A stretch of DNA of 64,000 bases, from NCBI RefSeq assembly GCF_910592395.1, contig NC_088326.1, forward strand, positions 6,021,001-6,085,000, in the 5' to 3' direction. Position numbers and translations under genes: made by a program. Positions within the stretch are counted from its first letter, which is position 1. Each line of letters opens with the position of its first letter. Shown here piece after piece: positions 13,131 to 25,099 of the stretch. Origin of the DNA: Lineus longissimus (taxonomy: Eukaryota > Nemertea > Pilidiophora > Heteronemertea > Lineidae). A model generated the notes under the pieces. It saw nothing but the letters and a program-made list of their open reading frames with translations, did no database searches and was not told the origin of the DNA.

Positions 13131-13272
13131 ACCTCCCAAGAGTCACAGATACTGCTGTGTACCTCACTGCACCAGTCGTGGTTACAACAAAGATGATGAG
13201 CATGGTGAAAAATTGCACCACTTCAGATTTCCAGATTTTTTGGTGCAAATACTAGTAGTACAACTGTATTGA
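13131..13272 (+). CDS. THAP-like zinc-finger exon (fragment)
   Basis: After a TTGTCTTCAG acceptor the frame reads RYCCVPHCTSRGYN and then KLHHFRFPD. A Cys-x4-Cys start followed by a His-x-Phe-Pro motif is typical of THAP DNA-binding domains, found in P-element-like transposases and host THAP proteins. Only the N-terminal half of the domain is present and the frame stops at 13,272. No downstream partner exon was found, so it may be a transposon relic. Confidence 0.45.
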
Positions 13273-13714
13273 TGCTTTCCCTTTTTCTGTATCTATTATC
13301 CTTGAAAATACATACTCATTGGTATTAAAATAGTTTTGTAATTTTTTTACCTAAAACTAATCCCATTACTTCCATTTGGAACTGTAGCTCCTCTGATGAG
13401 TCGAACTCTATCATGTCCTCTGACATCACGGTTGTCATCCATGACAAGCATTCCCTGTCATGACAAGACATTGGACGTCGACATTTGTAGCACTTCTGGC
13501 TATCAGACTCTGGTGACATGGTCCCATCATTCATGATCCAATGAAAATGGATCACCAGCATCATCCAGCAATGAGGGATCAATGCACTCATAATCAGATG
13601 GGCCTACATTATTTACCATACATTACAGTTACATACCCGATACCGGTACATGAACAAATGCAATACACTGCAACATATGTGTTGTATATCCTCTGACGGT
13701 TTTCGCGTATCAGC

Positions 13715-14766
13715 ACAGGTAGTTGATAAAGCTTGGAATCAGTGAAACAATGTAACCAGTGATTAACCTTGGAATAGTCAGTCCTAAACCGTGGAATCAC
13801 TGTGCAAGTACCGCGTGAAATCGGGCGCGTTCCTTCCACGATTTATACCCTCCCAGCTGACTTTATTGATAGCAATTTGCCAGTAGTTCCAGAATCAACC
13901 TTTTTGTGGAGGATGACGTCATCATTCAATGCATTTGAAATTTGTTGTTGTCGTTAAAAAATAAACTTATATTCATGACGGCCCGCCATTTGCAAATATC
14001 TAATTATTGCTCTTCGATGAAAGCAAAAGTAAGCTTTTGCGATTGTTTTGTATTCCATATATTAAAATAAAACGTTTTTATTAGAAGAATAATTTGTATA
14101 TATAATGCTCTGATAAAGCTCAGTAGATATGACAAACATGCACACGGGAATCACTAAAAAATGTGTCCGCTTAGAACTGGTTACATCACGAAAATATCTC
14201 TACATCCCTCGATGTGTACATGAATATGTACGAAATCGCTCACAGCGAAGGAATTTATTCACATTTTTCATCTCCAAACCCGGCTAAAACCCTCTGTAAT
14301 AAACCTTTATCTACGTTTCTACGGATAAGTGCCAGCCGGTACTGCATGATGTAGTCAATCTTCTCTGTATCACCCTGTATGATCACACCGCTCCGTAGTT
14401 CAAGTAGGCCCCGTGTGGTAGCGTAGTAAGCGGAGCGCTGATTGGTCCATATTATGGGTGTGTGGCGGGCGTGTCGTGACGTGCATGCTTATATTTGGGA
14501 GATCAGTAATGTACACTGGAGGCGAGGTATGACTGGGTTGTTCTAAAATATAGATTATTTAATCGGATATGCGACTGATTTCTAAACTACCGTCAAATTC
14601 CGATCTGATCATGTAAAAATAAGCTCCAAATGTTGATTCGTAACCACCTTAGGTTCAAATGGCATTATTTCATGTTTTTATGCATTTTTAGGACTGATTC
14701 CAAGGTTTATCACCAGTTTCAAGGTTTCACTGGTTCCAAGCTTTATCACCTACCATCAGCACAGAC
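13715..14766. repeat. Imperfect inverted repeat pair, about 75 bp arms
   Basis: The arm at 14,691-14,766 (GGACTGATTCCAAGGTTTAT…) matches the complement of 13,715-13,788 (GGACTGACTATTCCAAGGTT…) at roughly 80%. Within each arm the motif TTCCAAGSTTTATCA repeats. The arms enclose about 0.9 kb without a recognisable gene, so this could be a degenerate DNA transposon, possibly linked to the THAP-like exon just outside. Confidence 0.45.
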
Positions 14767-15030
14767 TACTCATTGTTTTTGTAACATAATCGGGAATGTT
14801 GATAATAAATATCTTATTTTGACAGTGATTTTTTAGAAAGTGCTATTTTTTCTCATGTTTACAGGATGATGCAGTCTATTATCTACGAGTCATTCCGGTG
14901 GTCTCCACAGGCAAAGTGGTGTTGCTGTGCATGCTGTGGAACTGCTGACACGAAAACAATCAACCAGTCAGCCATGAGATTGACAGGATCGGGAAAGAAG
15001 ACGCTGTATCTTATCTGATTTGACCTTTAC

Positions 15031-15600
15031 GTCTTGTTTTACTGTCCATATCCAGACTGGATTATTGTAATAGCCTGCTCGTTGGTGCCGATGAAAATGT
15101 TCTTGATAAGCTACAAAAGGTTCAGAATCACGCAGCGCGAGTAATCACAGGGACGCCCAAACGTGAACATATTACCCCCGTGCTGAGAAGTCTACATTGG
15201 CTACCAATCCGTGAACGTATAGAGTTCAAGACATGTTCCTCATATACAATGCAAGAAACGGACTTGCCCCTGCTTACATATCCGAGCTCCTCCCATCCTG
15301 TGACTCCGGGCGATCCCTGAGGTCCGAAGACAAATGTCTCCTGAGATCCCCAGGTATCGTCTGGAGACGTATGGTGGCAGGAGCTTCCTTGTACAGGCGG
15401 CCAGACTTTGGAATGAGCTCAGCATTGAGATTAAAAAGGCGAAGACTGTTGCTATTTTCAGGTGCGGGCTAAAAACCCATCTGTTCAGACGATATTTTGA
15501 AACACCGCGTTAGAGCAAAATTTGGATTTTGCGGTATATATATGTAAATTTCAATTCAATTCAATTCAATACTGTATTATACAAGTTGATTGAATAAAGA
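15031..15600 (+). pseudogene. LINE (CR1/L2-like) reverse transcriptase, 3' end
   Basis: The frame LDYCNSLLVGADENVLDKLQ, then KVQNHAARVITGTPK and LRSLHWLPIRERIEFK is the conserved C-terminal block of CR1/L2-type LINE polyproteins. The homology then jumps to another frame (FLIYNARNGLAPAYISELL), so it is broken. After the coding end come short ATTCA repeats (15,548-15,571) and AATAAA, consistent with a 5'-truncated LINE copy. Confidence 0.75.
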
Positions 15601-15693
15601 AGCCTTGAAATTGAATAAGCATCTCTGAATTTTTATTTATTATAATATCAAAAAATAAAGCTTGTCTATTAAACCTAAACTCTTGAACATGCA

Positions 15694-15765
15694 ACCTTTA
15701 ACCCTTATACTAGTGTCATGCTTGACCTTTAACCCTTATACTAGTGTCATGCTTGACCTTAGGTC
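15694..15765. repeat. Short tandem duplication
   Basis: The word TTTAACCCTTATACTAGTGT plus CATGCTTGACC occurs twice in a row, about 31 bp per copy. Confidence 0.7.
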
Positions 15766-16012
15766 GAGTTAAAATTCCTACCCCTTTACTGTCGCGCTCG
15801 ACCCTGGGTCGAGAGAGAGGGTAAAGCCTCAGAAAATAAATTATCCACGGCGCAATTGGAGTTCTTTATGTTTAGTTTATCTGCCAGTGTATAGACGGCA
15901 CTGCGTCTTATCATTTGATACCAGGAAACAAAATGGTTTCTACATGAAAATGTCCCACAACTTGCAACTGAAAATCAAGCACCCTTTCAGAAGAGGTCAG
16001 GCAAGCGGTATG

Positions 16013-16375
16013 GTGATGTAAGAGACGTCATCATGCCTCATGTCACAATCACGTAAGATACCGCATTGTCGCCTGAATGATATGAGACAAGAGGGTGATG
16101 TCACAATCAAGAAAGTGACCACATTGCAGCCTGATCGATATAAGAGAAGAGCGTGATGTATGAGACGTTATCATGCCTGATGTCACAATCAAGTAAGACT
16201 TCGTTGTAGCCTGATTGATGTGAGAGAAGAGGGTGATGCAAGAGACTGCCTCATGCCTCATGTCACAATCAAGTAAGAGACCGCATTGTAGCCTGATTGA
16301 TATGAGAGTAGAGAGGGTGATGTTAGAGACGGCATCATGCCTCATGTCACAATCTAGAGACTCCATTGTAGCCTT
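16013..16375. repeat. Minisatellite, about 85-bp unit
   Basis: About 4.5 imperfect units share CATGCCTCATGTCACAATCA, CATTGTAGCCTGATTGATAT and GAGAGAAGAGGGTGATG. One unit lacks its middle. Open frames across it are by-products of the repeat. Confidence 0.75.
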
Positions 16376-16424
16376 ATGGGAGGGAATAGGGCAGTGTCAC
16401 AAGAACTAATCTAAACTCAAGGTA

Positions 16425-16830
16425 AATGAATGAGAGATTTGCACTGACCTACTTTTATGACCTTCTGCCCTACTTTAAGACTGTTATAGCTAAAGTAGTC
16501 GTGTTTGGTATCGAACTAAAGATAATGAACAGTAGGTTTGTGCTAAACCATTTTCATGACCAACTGACCTACTTGGAGACGGTTACAGCGAAAGGTGTCA
16601 TCCGTGTTTGATATATATAAAACTAAAGGTGTTTAAGAGTAGGTTTACCCTGATCTTCTTTTATGACTTACTAAACAACTTGAACACTGTTAGAGGAAGG
16701 CAGTCGCGTTAATGGTATCAAACTAAAGGTATTGAAAGAGCAGTTTTGCGCTGGCCTGCTAAAACACAGTTGGAGCAAAGGCACTGAAGGTATTGAAGAG
16801 CGGATGTGACAAAAGAAGCCCTCAACTACT
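16425..16830. repeat. Degenerate tandem repeat, about 110-bp unit
   Basis: Three to four diverged copies share words such as CTACTTTTATGACC, ACTGTTATAG and GGTATCRAACTAAAGGTA. No coding signal. Confidence 0.5.
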
Positions 16831-16871
16831 TCATTTACTGCAGTTCAAATAAAACCTTAACATCCACCATA

Positions 16872-17026
16872 GGGGCCAAATTCATAAAGGGCGTGTAAGG
16901 GTTAGACGTGTGTAACTTCTCCCTGATTAGTTATAGGGCATTCATATTCTGTGAAGATTTACATGAAGGACCTGAATCTGTCTATTCAGTAGTTAAACGC
17001 TGAACGCCCTTCATGAATTTGGCCCC
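16872..17026. mobile_element. 155-bp MITE, Harbinger-like ends
   Basis: It starts GGGGCCAAATTCATAAAGGG and ends with the inverse (…CCCTTCATGAATTTGGCCCC), giving TIRs of about 23 bp with one mismatch. The flanks are ATA and ATT, near the TWA target of Harbinger elements but not identical. Confidence 0.7.
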
Positions 17027-17155
17027 ATTTGTCTAAGTTTGATTCCATGTAGTCTGTCCACATCTCCATATCTACCATAAATCTACATTATGGTACTCGC
17101 ATATACTACTTGCTACATTTTCTTGTCATTCATCTCATTCCTTGCTATTCAATTC

Positions 17156-17965
17156 CGCCAGCGTAGCTTTTCAGGCCGCCAGCCCTCTAGTTCCTTTTAC
17201 ACATCCCATGAAAGCTACAATGTAACCAACCAAGATAAGTCTATGTTTTTTGACGAATTGAAAAATTACGGTGAGTTCATTGATCTCTACCTCAAAACTG
17301 ATGTGATGCTTCGAGCTGATTTATTTGAGAAATTCAGGGTTGTCAATTTAAATTACTTTCAGATTGACCCCTGTCACTGTTTCTCGGCTCCAGGACTTAC
17401 CTGGCAAGCTTGTTTGAAACACACTGGAGTAAACCTAGAACTTTTAACATATAGCAACATTTTACTTACTTGAAAAGGCAATAAGAGGCGGAATTTCGGG
17501 TGTGATGGGAACAAGACATTATAAGGGTGATGATTACCACAAACTCCTGTACATTGACGCTAACAACCTGTACGGCTGGGCCATGATGGAACCTCAACCC
17601 TATGGTAGTTTTGAAATGATTGAAAACAGTGATCAAAAATCAATGGAAACCATCACTAAATAGCAGATTATGGCAATACCCAGTGACAGTGAAGTAGGCT
17701 ATTTCTTAGAGGTTGATTTGGCGTATCCCCAAAACATCAAATTCAAGTCTAGGAACTTTCCATTCTGCCCCGAGTCTCTATTCATTGATGATGATCAATT
17801 AAGTCATTACCAGAGGGAGTTACTACGCGATGAGAAAATATAAAATGTAGAGAAACGAATACTGACACAAAAGGATAATACCAACTACATAGTGCATTAC
17901 GGCAGGGTCTATTATACAGACCAAAGACTTTACAGACCTCATTTTTTGCTCTCACTTTTTTATTA
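17156..17965 (+). pseudogene. DNA polymerase B fragment of an old Polinton
   Basis: The first frame contains FIDLYLKTDVMLRADLFEKF (third exonuclease motif region, YxxxD) and CFSAPGLTWQACLKHTGVNL. After a frameshift near 17,465 it continues with AIRGGISGV, YIDANNLYGWAMMEPQPYG (polymerase motif A) and NTNYIVHYGRVYY. In-frame stops and the loss of motifs B and C show it is dead. It belongs to the protein-primed family B polymerases of Polinton/Maverick elements and may be part of the same old element whose other genes lie at 22.9-30.1 kb on the other strand. Confidence 0.8.
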
Positions 17966-18384
17966 GTGGAGATTTTCATAAAATCTAAAGTGATATTGGA
18001 CCTTCAACGGATTCCACATATGCTCAGAAAGGAAATTTTGGAAAAAATTAAATTTTAGTATCTTGATTTTTAAGAAATAAAAGTATGTAATTCTCAGAAT
18101 TCTAAATAAGAAAAAACAGACCAACTTCAAAGGCAAATTAAGATATTCTAAAAACATTTAAAAAGATTTAGTTTATTATGTGGAGGGTGATACAAAGATT
18201 TTGAATATGTTAACAAACAATTGATAATTTCAATAATTATAGAGATATCACGAATTTTCTGAACACCTCTCAAAACGTCAACAACAAAAAAACATGGCCG
18301 CTGGAAGGAAATTTTGCTTGCTTTCAAAGTCCCTTTTACCAAAATAAATATATTCGGCGATATGATATAGCGTGTCTTTCCATG
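17966..18384. other. AT-rich stretch without recognised gene
   Basis: Nothing protein-like beyond random short frames. Confidence 0.4.
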
Positions 18385-18695
18385 AATTGCTGCATCCAAT
18401 GTTCCGAAGCCCTAAAATCAAGTCGTTGCGGTCGTGTCCTCTCCAGATCTTCTCGTTCATTTGCCGGCATATCGTCAATTCACTGTCTGAATGCACGTCT
18501 TCCGGTGTCCTTCAGGTCGAGTCCGCTCACTGGAAATCCTTTGTTCCCTCTGTCCTTGAACCATTCGTCTCTGGTGTCTGCAACCTCTGGCCAAAGTCCG
18601 TTTTCAAGTTGCCGGAATACGCCACCTTCACTGACTAGCTCATTAGCGAGTCTGATGAGGTCATCTTCATTCCTGACCCATTCGATCGCGGAATG
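18385..18695 (-). pseudogene. Unassigned broken ORF next to an LTR
   Basis: The minus strand reads NEDDLIRLANELVSEGGVF, then LWPEVADTRDEWFKDRGNKG, a stop, then LDFRASEHWMQQFMERHAIS. It follows an LTR-like repeat in the right direction to be a gag-like region. The last block also resembles the CENP-B/pogo helix-turn-helix pattern (ASxxWxxxFxxRHxIS). Neither identity is secure. Confidence 0.3.
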
Positions 18696-18800
18696 TTACT
18701 TCCCGAATTTTACAGAAACGGATAAAGCTGCTAGGGGTGCGTGCGTGGTTCTAGTGTGTCCCTTCTCACGCCGTTCCAGATCGACGAACATGTGGACGAA

Positions 18801-18941
18801 TGTCTGCTTTATTCGTTTATTGATGAAATAACTTGATGTAAACTTGACACGCTGATAACATAAAAACAACATCGCTGACGCGCTTGCGCAGCTAGCCCCT
18901 TAAACAAGAAAAACAAAAGAGCAAATAAATCTACCACTACA
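18801..18941 (-). repeat. LTR-like repeat, copy 1 (141 bp)
   Basis: Read on the minus strand it starts TGTAGTGGTAGATTTATTT and ends AATAAAGCAGACA, so it has TG…CA ends and an AATAAA signal. A purine tract (GGTGGGGGAGGAGGAGA) lies directly upstream, as expected before a 3' LTR. Confidence 0.6.
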
Positions 18942-19264
18942 TCTCCTCCTCCCCCACCAGAAACTGCAAGAAGGGACATAGAGGATCCCAAAAGCAAAAT
19001 GACAAACTACCGGTACGAACTATGTACTATACCAACAGTCCAAAGACCTGAGCAAGGCTCAATCTATAACAAGACAATACAAGGTAGTTACTCTACCATC
19101 AGTGAAAATAACATCACAAAGTTCCTTCAGGTAAATCCTGTTGTACGTCTAGTACACGGAATTATACATAAACAGAAATATGCAGATTCAGTCATAATCC
19201 ACAGACCACAAATTAGAATCTAACCACGGTTACACTAGAATCTAATCATACATTTGCTTTTTAA

Positions 19265-19365
19265 AGAGGCCTATCAAGCGCTTTGAGCGGCCAGTTAATG
19301 GTTGGATACTGCGCTATATAAGACCCGTATTATTATCATTATTATTATTATTATTATACCACAAC
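19265..19365 (+). repeat. SINE tail
   Basis: AAGCGCTTTGAGCGG, then TACTGCGCTATATAAGACCC and a (TTA)n run form the 3' tail seen in deuterostome-type SINEs. The same GCGCTTT core occurs in the SINE copy at 41.15 kb. Confidence 0.55.
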
Positions 19366-19545
19366 TTGAGTTGAGACACATGTCTGGTCTCTATTTTCTT
19401 ATTATCTTTCTTAACTCTAAATGTTACAGGCGAAACCTGTTCAACAATCTCAAATGGCCCTTTCCATCTAAAAGCCAACTTTTTCGAGAAGTTCTTCGCA
19501 GCAGAAGACAAATAGTGAATCATTAACCAAACAAAATCACGAACA
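19345..19545 (-). pseudogene. Gypsy integrase C-terminal fragment
   Basis: The frame RVRDFVWLMIHYLSSAAKNF, then FRWKGPFEIVEQVSPVTFRV and TRHVSQLKLWY is the GPY/F domain that ends Ty3/Gypsy integrases. It runs into the ATT repeat of the SINE tail. Upstream pol domains are missing. Confidence 0.75.
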
Positions 19546-19555
19546 CGAGGACGAA

Positions 19556-19696
19556 TGTCTGCTTTATTCGTTTATTGATAAAACAACTTGATGTGAACTT
19601 GACACACTGATAACATAAAAACAACATGGCTGACGCGCTTGCGCAACTAGCCCCTTAAACAAGAAAAACACAAGAACAAATAAATCGACCACTACA
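19556..19696 (-). repeat. LTR-like repeat, copy 2 (141 bp)
   Basis: Same length and about 90% identical to 18,801-18,941, with the same TG…CA ends and polyadenylation word. With copy 1 and the Gypsy integrase piece between them it can be read as an internally deleted Gypsy element on the minus strand. Confidence 0.6.
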
Positions 19697-20099
19697 TGGT
19701 CCAATCCCTCCAGGTGGACAAGCCAATACTCATCCAAATAGGCTATTTTCTTTTGCATGGAGTACGCTTGCAACCTTCGCCGAGGTGATCCTAACTCGTT
19801 TTCTTTATCCATCCCTTCAAAAAAAAAAATCGTCCATAGAAAATCACCAAAACTCGCACAAGTCCTAGTGTTCTCATATGTGCTGTCTACTCTCTGCAAA
19901 GCAAAGCTGACTGAAACCTGTCTTTGGTAATCTCAGGTAAATTGATGAACACCAATGTATAATATTATTATGACATGCCTCTCGGTAATGCGCGCGAACA
20001 TAAAAAGACTGGTAGCCCTACACGCAATAACCACCCGCGCGCTACGATGAGTGACCCGATGTGAACTTAGACAATTTTACGCCTGTACAAAACGATGTG

Positions 20100-21338
20100 G
20101 TAAGTAGGAGTTTCCCGTATATTCCTATTTGTAATGGTGCGAAATCCAATGCTCTTCTAGGGCGTGATAGTGGGTACACAGATTTTTTTCTGAAGGGATA
20201 AAGACACCATTTCTTTTCAGCTTATCAAGCACTACTTAACTAGGCAGCCATTTTAGGCATATATATTTTGCGACAAGAACTAAGCAACATCCACCCAATG
20301 CAAATGATCGATAGCCATTGGGCTAAAATACCATTGTTTTCATAATGCGGTACCTCGTGCTGGATAATGTATTGCAGTTATTATTGCTTATCATTCATTT
20401 CCCACCCCTAACTTTATTGCAGATGGACAACGAACTATATATTTACAGTATTTCGTAACTCCAGAAATACCAGCACAGCTACAGTCCAAGTATCAAAGGA
20501 CAATTTCCAGTCTGGCAATCCGACTGGCACTACCACTTGAAACTGAAGTGCTTTTTCGGTTTAGCTCCTATCCGATATGTAGTGACGTCAACTTTCAATG
20601 TTTATGTATTTTCGCAAGAAAATGATAAGTCGCCATATACATTAAACATGTTAAAGCAAAATTTCTTCATAAATAATCTCGTTGCTATTGCTGGCGAATA
20701 TGAGGATTGGGTTATCCGCATTTGCCAGGATAACGCACTGTGGTGGCAGGTTCATGACCTACGAGCACTTGCATTTTGTTGAGATGAACGCAACCGCCAA
20801 CAATTGTTGCTTCCGTATAACAACTTCAGGAGTAGTCGTGGCCCCGGTAATTCAACATTTCGATATCTTCGGTTTTGCAGTTAATAGGAATATAGTCGTC
20901 CTTGCTCTAACATATCACCTTGGTTTAAAAACGTTTGTCACTTCTTTGAACTTGTTCAGTATCAGAAATATTGGTATTGCCCTGACACTTAATTTCTTGA
21001 AATCTCTCGGAGGAGCAAAGTATGCAACAGGTTCGTTATCATCGTTGTCTTACGTCTCGCTTAGTAATCCTCAGTTTGACTCTGGGGGAAATATATTCGA
21101 ATTTACATTCATACCTTTCAAAATAACCATAACGGAAAGAAAATACATGTACAATACGGTGCGAACGATTCAACTTGAAGAGAATAGGTTAAGAACAATT
21201 ACTTTTGCCAGGATATCTGGAACTAGCATCATTGGCGTTACTTGGAAGTATTGTGACAATTGCTATCGAGAAACAGGCTTCGAAGGCAAACTTCAAAAGT
21301 TGTATATGCTCGAAGCGGATTCGTGCAGGGACAAGAGT
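20100..21338 (+). pseudogene. Duplicated unknown gene, copy 1 (degenerate)
   Basis: This segment matches 39,665-40,851 over about 1.2 kb, including non-coding sequence upstream (ATATTCCTATTTGT…GGGTACAC). A splice-like TTATTGCAG precedes ATGGACAACGAAC at 20,424. The protein frame (LKLKCFFGLAPIRYVVTSTF… then LFSIRNIGIALTLNFLKSL… then FEFTFIPFKITITERK) is split between two frames near 20,780 and loses its end at 21,338. I do not recognise the family; it is rich in predicted beta strands and shows no transmembrane helix or signal peptide. Confidence 0.55.
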
Positions 21339-21397
21339 AGTATAGTATGCCGTTTTCGAGCTCCAATGAGGTGGATCCGCGAAGTGGATCCATGACT

Positions 21398-21470
21398 TAG
21401 GCGGGAAATTCAAATTTGGCGGTAAAATTGATTTAGGCGGGAAATTCAAATTTGGCGGTAAAATTCAAAC
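21398..21470. repeat. 35-bp tandem repeat, two copies
   Basis: TTAGGCGGGAAATTCAAATT plus TGGCGGTAAAATT occurs twice in a row. Confidence 0.7.
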
Positions 21471-22094
21471 TGTTGCTGGAGTTTAGTGTGGGGTCACTAC
21501 TATGAATAGCATGGAGACGATATGATTGATGAGTTATGTTTGTGATACAGTCATGCGGGCGTAATTGTGATGTGTTGATTGTTTGGCTGAACAACTTGAA
21601 CCATGATTGGTTGTCTGTATGTCGATCAAGTGAATTGTCAAAGGTGTCATAATGTTGTCCGGCGTTTGCTTGGAATTTTGAAACAAAACTTAAAACAATG
21701 CAACACATAATTGAGTTTACCTCGTTTATTCCTCAGCATGAAGAAAATACAATACATTGAAGGCGGAACATATTGCCCTCACCACTCTGGTCTTGCATGC
21801 CATGCAGACGTGGAGCTATGATATAGCCCAGCAAAGTCATTTCGGATAATTGGGTTAATTGATTACATTATGCGACTATAAGTATGTATTACTATTCATT
21901 GTACAATCTTAGCATTTGCTGTTGTACAAAATCCATTTCCACTAAAGGAATATACAAGCCAAATCTATGTTGAAGACTACGCTGAATCTTTATATCATTC
22001 ATGATTGGTGTACTGCTGGTTGGAAACATGACATCCATTGTTTCATCCGTAGGCAGGGCATAACGACACTTATACATTAGAAAGAATATAGGCC
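21471..22094. other. Stretch without recognised gene
   Basis: No supported frame or repeat structure. Confidence 0.4.
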
Positions 22095-22640
22095 GGGTCT
22101 ATTTGGCAAGCGGCTCGCCGAACAGGCATCTTTTTTTGCCCTGCTTGGAGAGCCGCTTGCCAAACAGCACTAAAAATCAACTCTGTTCGGCAAGCCGGGC
22201 TTGCCAAACAGGGCAAAAATACTACCCTCTTTGGCGAGCCGGAGAGGTTACAACATGTTGGCCAATCAGAGAGCTGTGACGTCATATTCGAATTTATATG
22301 CACATATTTAACAATGGCCGACTTCCCGCTCTCGATTTAATTTCTGTTACTAAACTCGGGTTTTGGTCAATAATCCATGAAGAAGCATGTACATGTACAT
22401 GACTGTATGGATTTACAAAAAAAGTCATAAACGTGATTTAACTGAAAAGCATGTTAAATGCATTAGTGTGCATTTCTAAAGGCGTTTCACTGTAACTCCA
22501 GTGTTGCTGACCGTGTTGCCACGAATGATAATGAGCTCCTGGATGGTTGAATATGCATGAGTTCAGCTCTCCATCAAGGGCAGAAAAAAGACGCTGTTTG
22601 GTAAGCCGGGCTTGCCAAATAGTCACTTCCAAGAATAGAA
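22095..22640. repeat. Palindrome-rich repeat (GGCAAGCC-type)
   Basis: Four or more copies of a palindromic word around TTGGCAAGCCGGGCTTGCCA occur in both orientations (about 22,105, 22,150, 22,190 and 22,597-22,622). This looks like a MITE built from palindromic sub-repeats. Confidence 0.5.
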
Positions 22641-22963
22641 TGTGAGCGCCACACATGGTTGTTATTTGCATTATGCACTTTTCTCTTATTATAAGTCCAT
22701 TGTCTGGAGTTAGTGTTCATGAAGTTCACTATGTGCTTTGATAATGGTGGACGTCCATATGAGTCCATTTAGCAACCTTGCTAATTTATGTCCAGTGAAT
22801 GCACGTCCAGTGGCTTCCTAGTTCAAGTTCTTCATCTGTATTGACCACTAATGCGAATGGTCGCTGCATTATTTTCTTCCTTGGGAGGCTGTTGCTTGAG
22901 TATACACCAATCAATGTGTGCTTTGTCCATATCGTTCTTGTCAAAATGGCATTTATTTGAAGT

Positions 22964-24635
22964 TCATCCATGCTTGTAGGCTAATTCTTCTATGAGCACA
23001 TCCCTGTTCTTGTTGATGTGATAAACCTTTTAAAACTCGCACATTATTATTGCACGGTAAGCTTAAGTAGTGACTTCTTTGAAGTTGATTTCTACTCGTA
23101 GCGTGCCTTTCTTTTGTACATCAAATGTAACACTCTGGATCTGCTTGTGTGATGGCTATGGCATAAATAGCTGTGCCCTTTTGAAGTCCTCCTTGATTAT
23201 GTCTAAGCTTCTATCATCATTGAGAGCTCCTGGTGCAATCAACAACTGCACATAATCACGACCATACTTGTCCGCATTATAATCCGTTAACAGTACATCA
23301 TCGGGATAGGTAACTTTATCAAACTGAACTTTCAGACTTGACACATTCGCATGTTCAAAGTTATATGGATTTTTTGCTGGCGATCCCGTCACAACTTCCG
23401 TATCAACTATTCCAACAACCACACGTCTCGGTCTGGCTCCCGTAAAAAGTGATTCGGCAGTGGCTGAGCTTGATCCAGTTGCAATTTCAAAGTCCTTGAT
23501 AGTATTATGGTGCACTGGCTACAATACATCATGACCACCTTGTAGATTCTTATTAACGCCATTGCTAATTTCTGGATTGAGAGTTACTCTTGCCAAACAT
23601 AACTAAATCTCTTCAATTTGAACTTGGTAATCACCAGCATCTTTGTCATGGTACAAATCTTCTTTAGATCTGTGCAGATCAATTTTAAGTGGAACTGAAG
23701 GTATCAGTAACCGTGGCTGATTGAACAAGCCGATTTGGAGACGCCCAATCAATTCAACTTCCTTGCTTAATTTGTTACATCTTTCCGTGAAACAAAACCA
23801 GAATTGTTTTGGGTATCAAATCGACCAGCCTGATCTTTTACATAGATACCGTTTGCAAATTGAAATTCTTTTGCATCCTTCGAGTAATTCAGGGTTTTAG
23901 TCAAATAAGATTCATAGCCATACTTGTCAGTCATGTCACTGATCAACTTGTTATTCAAACGAACCTCAATTTTTTAAAATTAAGAATGAAGACCATAGTT
24001 AAAGGGTAACTCATGTCAAATTTCACCATATTATGTTTTAGCTGTTTTTGACAAATGACTACGTCATTTTCTCATAAATCGGTAAGGTTTTCGAATCGAA
24101 ATGCACATTTTCTAGAAATTGGTTGTTTTAATCCCACCCGGACGGCTCGCTTCGATGCCGTTGAAATTGCGCTACGCCGACGACGTTTTCGTTGATGACG
24201 TCACAGCATGAACATTTTCGCGGTCATGGTGGTTTACATTCGATTAAAACAGCGATTTTATAATAAATCTAATCAAAAATGGAAAAATTTGAGCTTTACA
24301 ATTGTGATCAACAATTAAAAACGGACGTATTTCCGCAAAGTTGTAAATCACATCATAGTACAGTAGTATCACTTTAACAAAGCCCACATTATCTGTCGCT
24401 TCAATAGCCGTCCCATCCTTTTTTACAATTTTACATCTAACTTTAAGACAATGATCAGACAAGTCTACGTATTCATCATTAGATGCATCACAAGTGATGG
24501 TTGGAGTAGCAGAGTTTGCCGCCGCAGCATCAAATTCAACTTCACGTCTTTCTGGATTAGTGGCTTGTCGGATTGGGGCGTGAAAAAGTCAGTCGCCCCA
24601 GTGCAACATAGTGATCCTTTCTGCTGGCTTGCCAT
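22964..24635 (-). pseudogene. Polinton major capsid protein (double jelly-roll), broken
   Basis: Several frames on the minus strand show the landmarks of Polinton/adintovirus major capsid proteins in order: start MASQQKG near 24,635; DLSDHCLKVRCKIVKKDGTA; YESYLTKTLNYSKDAKEF and YVKDQAGRFD; a segment with ELIGRLQIGLFNQPRLLIPS; GARPRRVVVGIVDTE and NPYNFEHANVSSLKVQFD; and a C terminus with NKNRDVLIEELAYK ending at 22,964. Frameshifts and an insertion of about 280 bp (near 24,005-24,285) break it. In its family this protein forms the virion shell, so the source element could probably make particles once. Confidence 0.8.
24005..24285. mobile_element. Insertion inside the capsid pseudogene
   Basis: Capsid homology stops at about 24,285 and resumes at about 24,005 on the minus strand. 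The inserted piece (with GGACGGCTCGC and ATGACGTCAC) has no coding potential and resembles nothing else in the window; its exact borders are uncertain. Confidence 0.4.
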
Positions 24636-24726
24636 GATTGAAATGAATAAAGTTGCAGTGTAATAATGTTTTATGTATATTTATTATTAATAATCATCAA
24701 CAAAACTTTCTTTGTTTCTCCTCATT

Positions 24727-25091
24727 CTATATAGTTGGTCTTTTATTGGGATGGCGTCTACGTGGTCTCACGCTTTGTCTTTGACGTTTTGGGGCAGGTT
24801 CAACAAATTCATTCAAGGATGAGACACCCTTTCGTGCACCAACTCCCACTATCGAAGAAGGGGCTGATCGAAATTGATCCGCAAAAACCCTTTTCACTCC
24901 TTTTCTACGACCTATGCATGTATCTTCAATCGCACCAGTGGCTTTCTTCAGACCAGAGGTTAATAATGCAGTACCAATATTTTTGACAGCTGGTAATAGA
25001 ATACTTTTTGCCAAACCACCAATTCAAGTCCACGACCTATTTGTATGCGTCGGCCCACAAACATAGGCATTCCATGGACATGTGGTGACAT
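24727..25091 (-). pseudogene. Polinton small basic core/pVI-like protein, frameshifted
   Basis: The frame from 25,091 has MPMFVGRRIQIGRG; the rest follows one frame over (AVKNIGTALLTSGLKKATGA, IGRRKGVKRV, EPAPKRQRQSVRPRRRHPNK). The mix of a hydrophobic helix, Lys/Arg tail and position next to the major capsid gene fits the small virion or core proteins of Polintons. One single-base shift near 25,015 is the visible lesion. The family assignment is by context. Confidence 0.5.
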
Positions 25092-25099
25092 TGCTATTA

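Noticed and set aside
18385-18480. Pogo/CENP-B transposase call
   Set aside because: The helix-turn-helix likeness is limited to about 20 residues and the position after an LTR suggests another origin; kept only as unassigned ORF.
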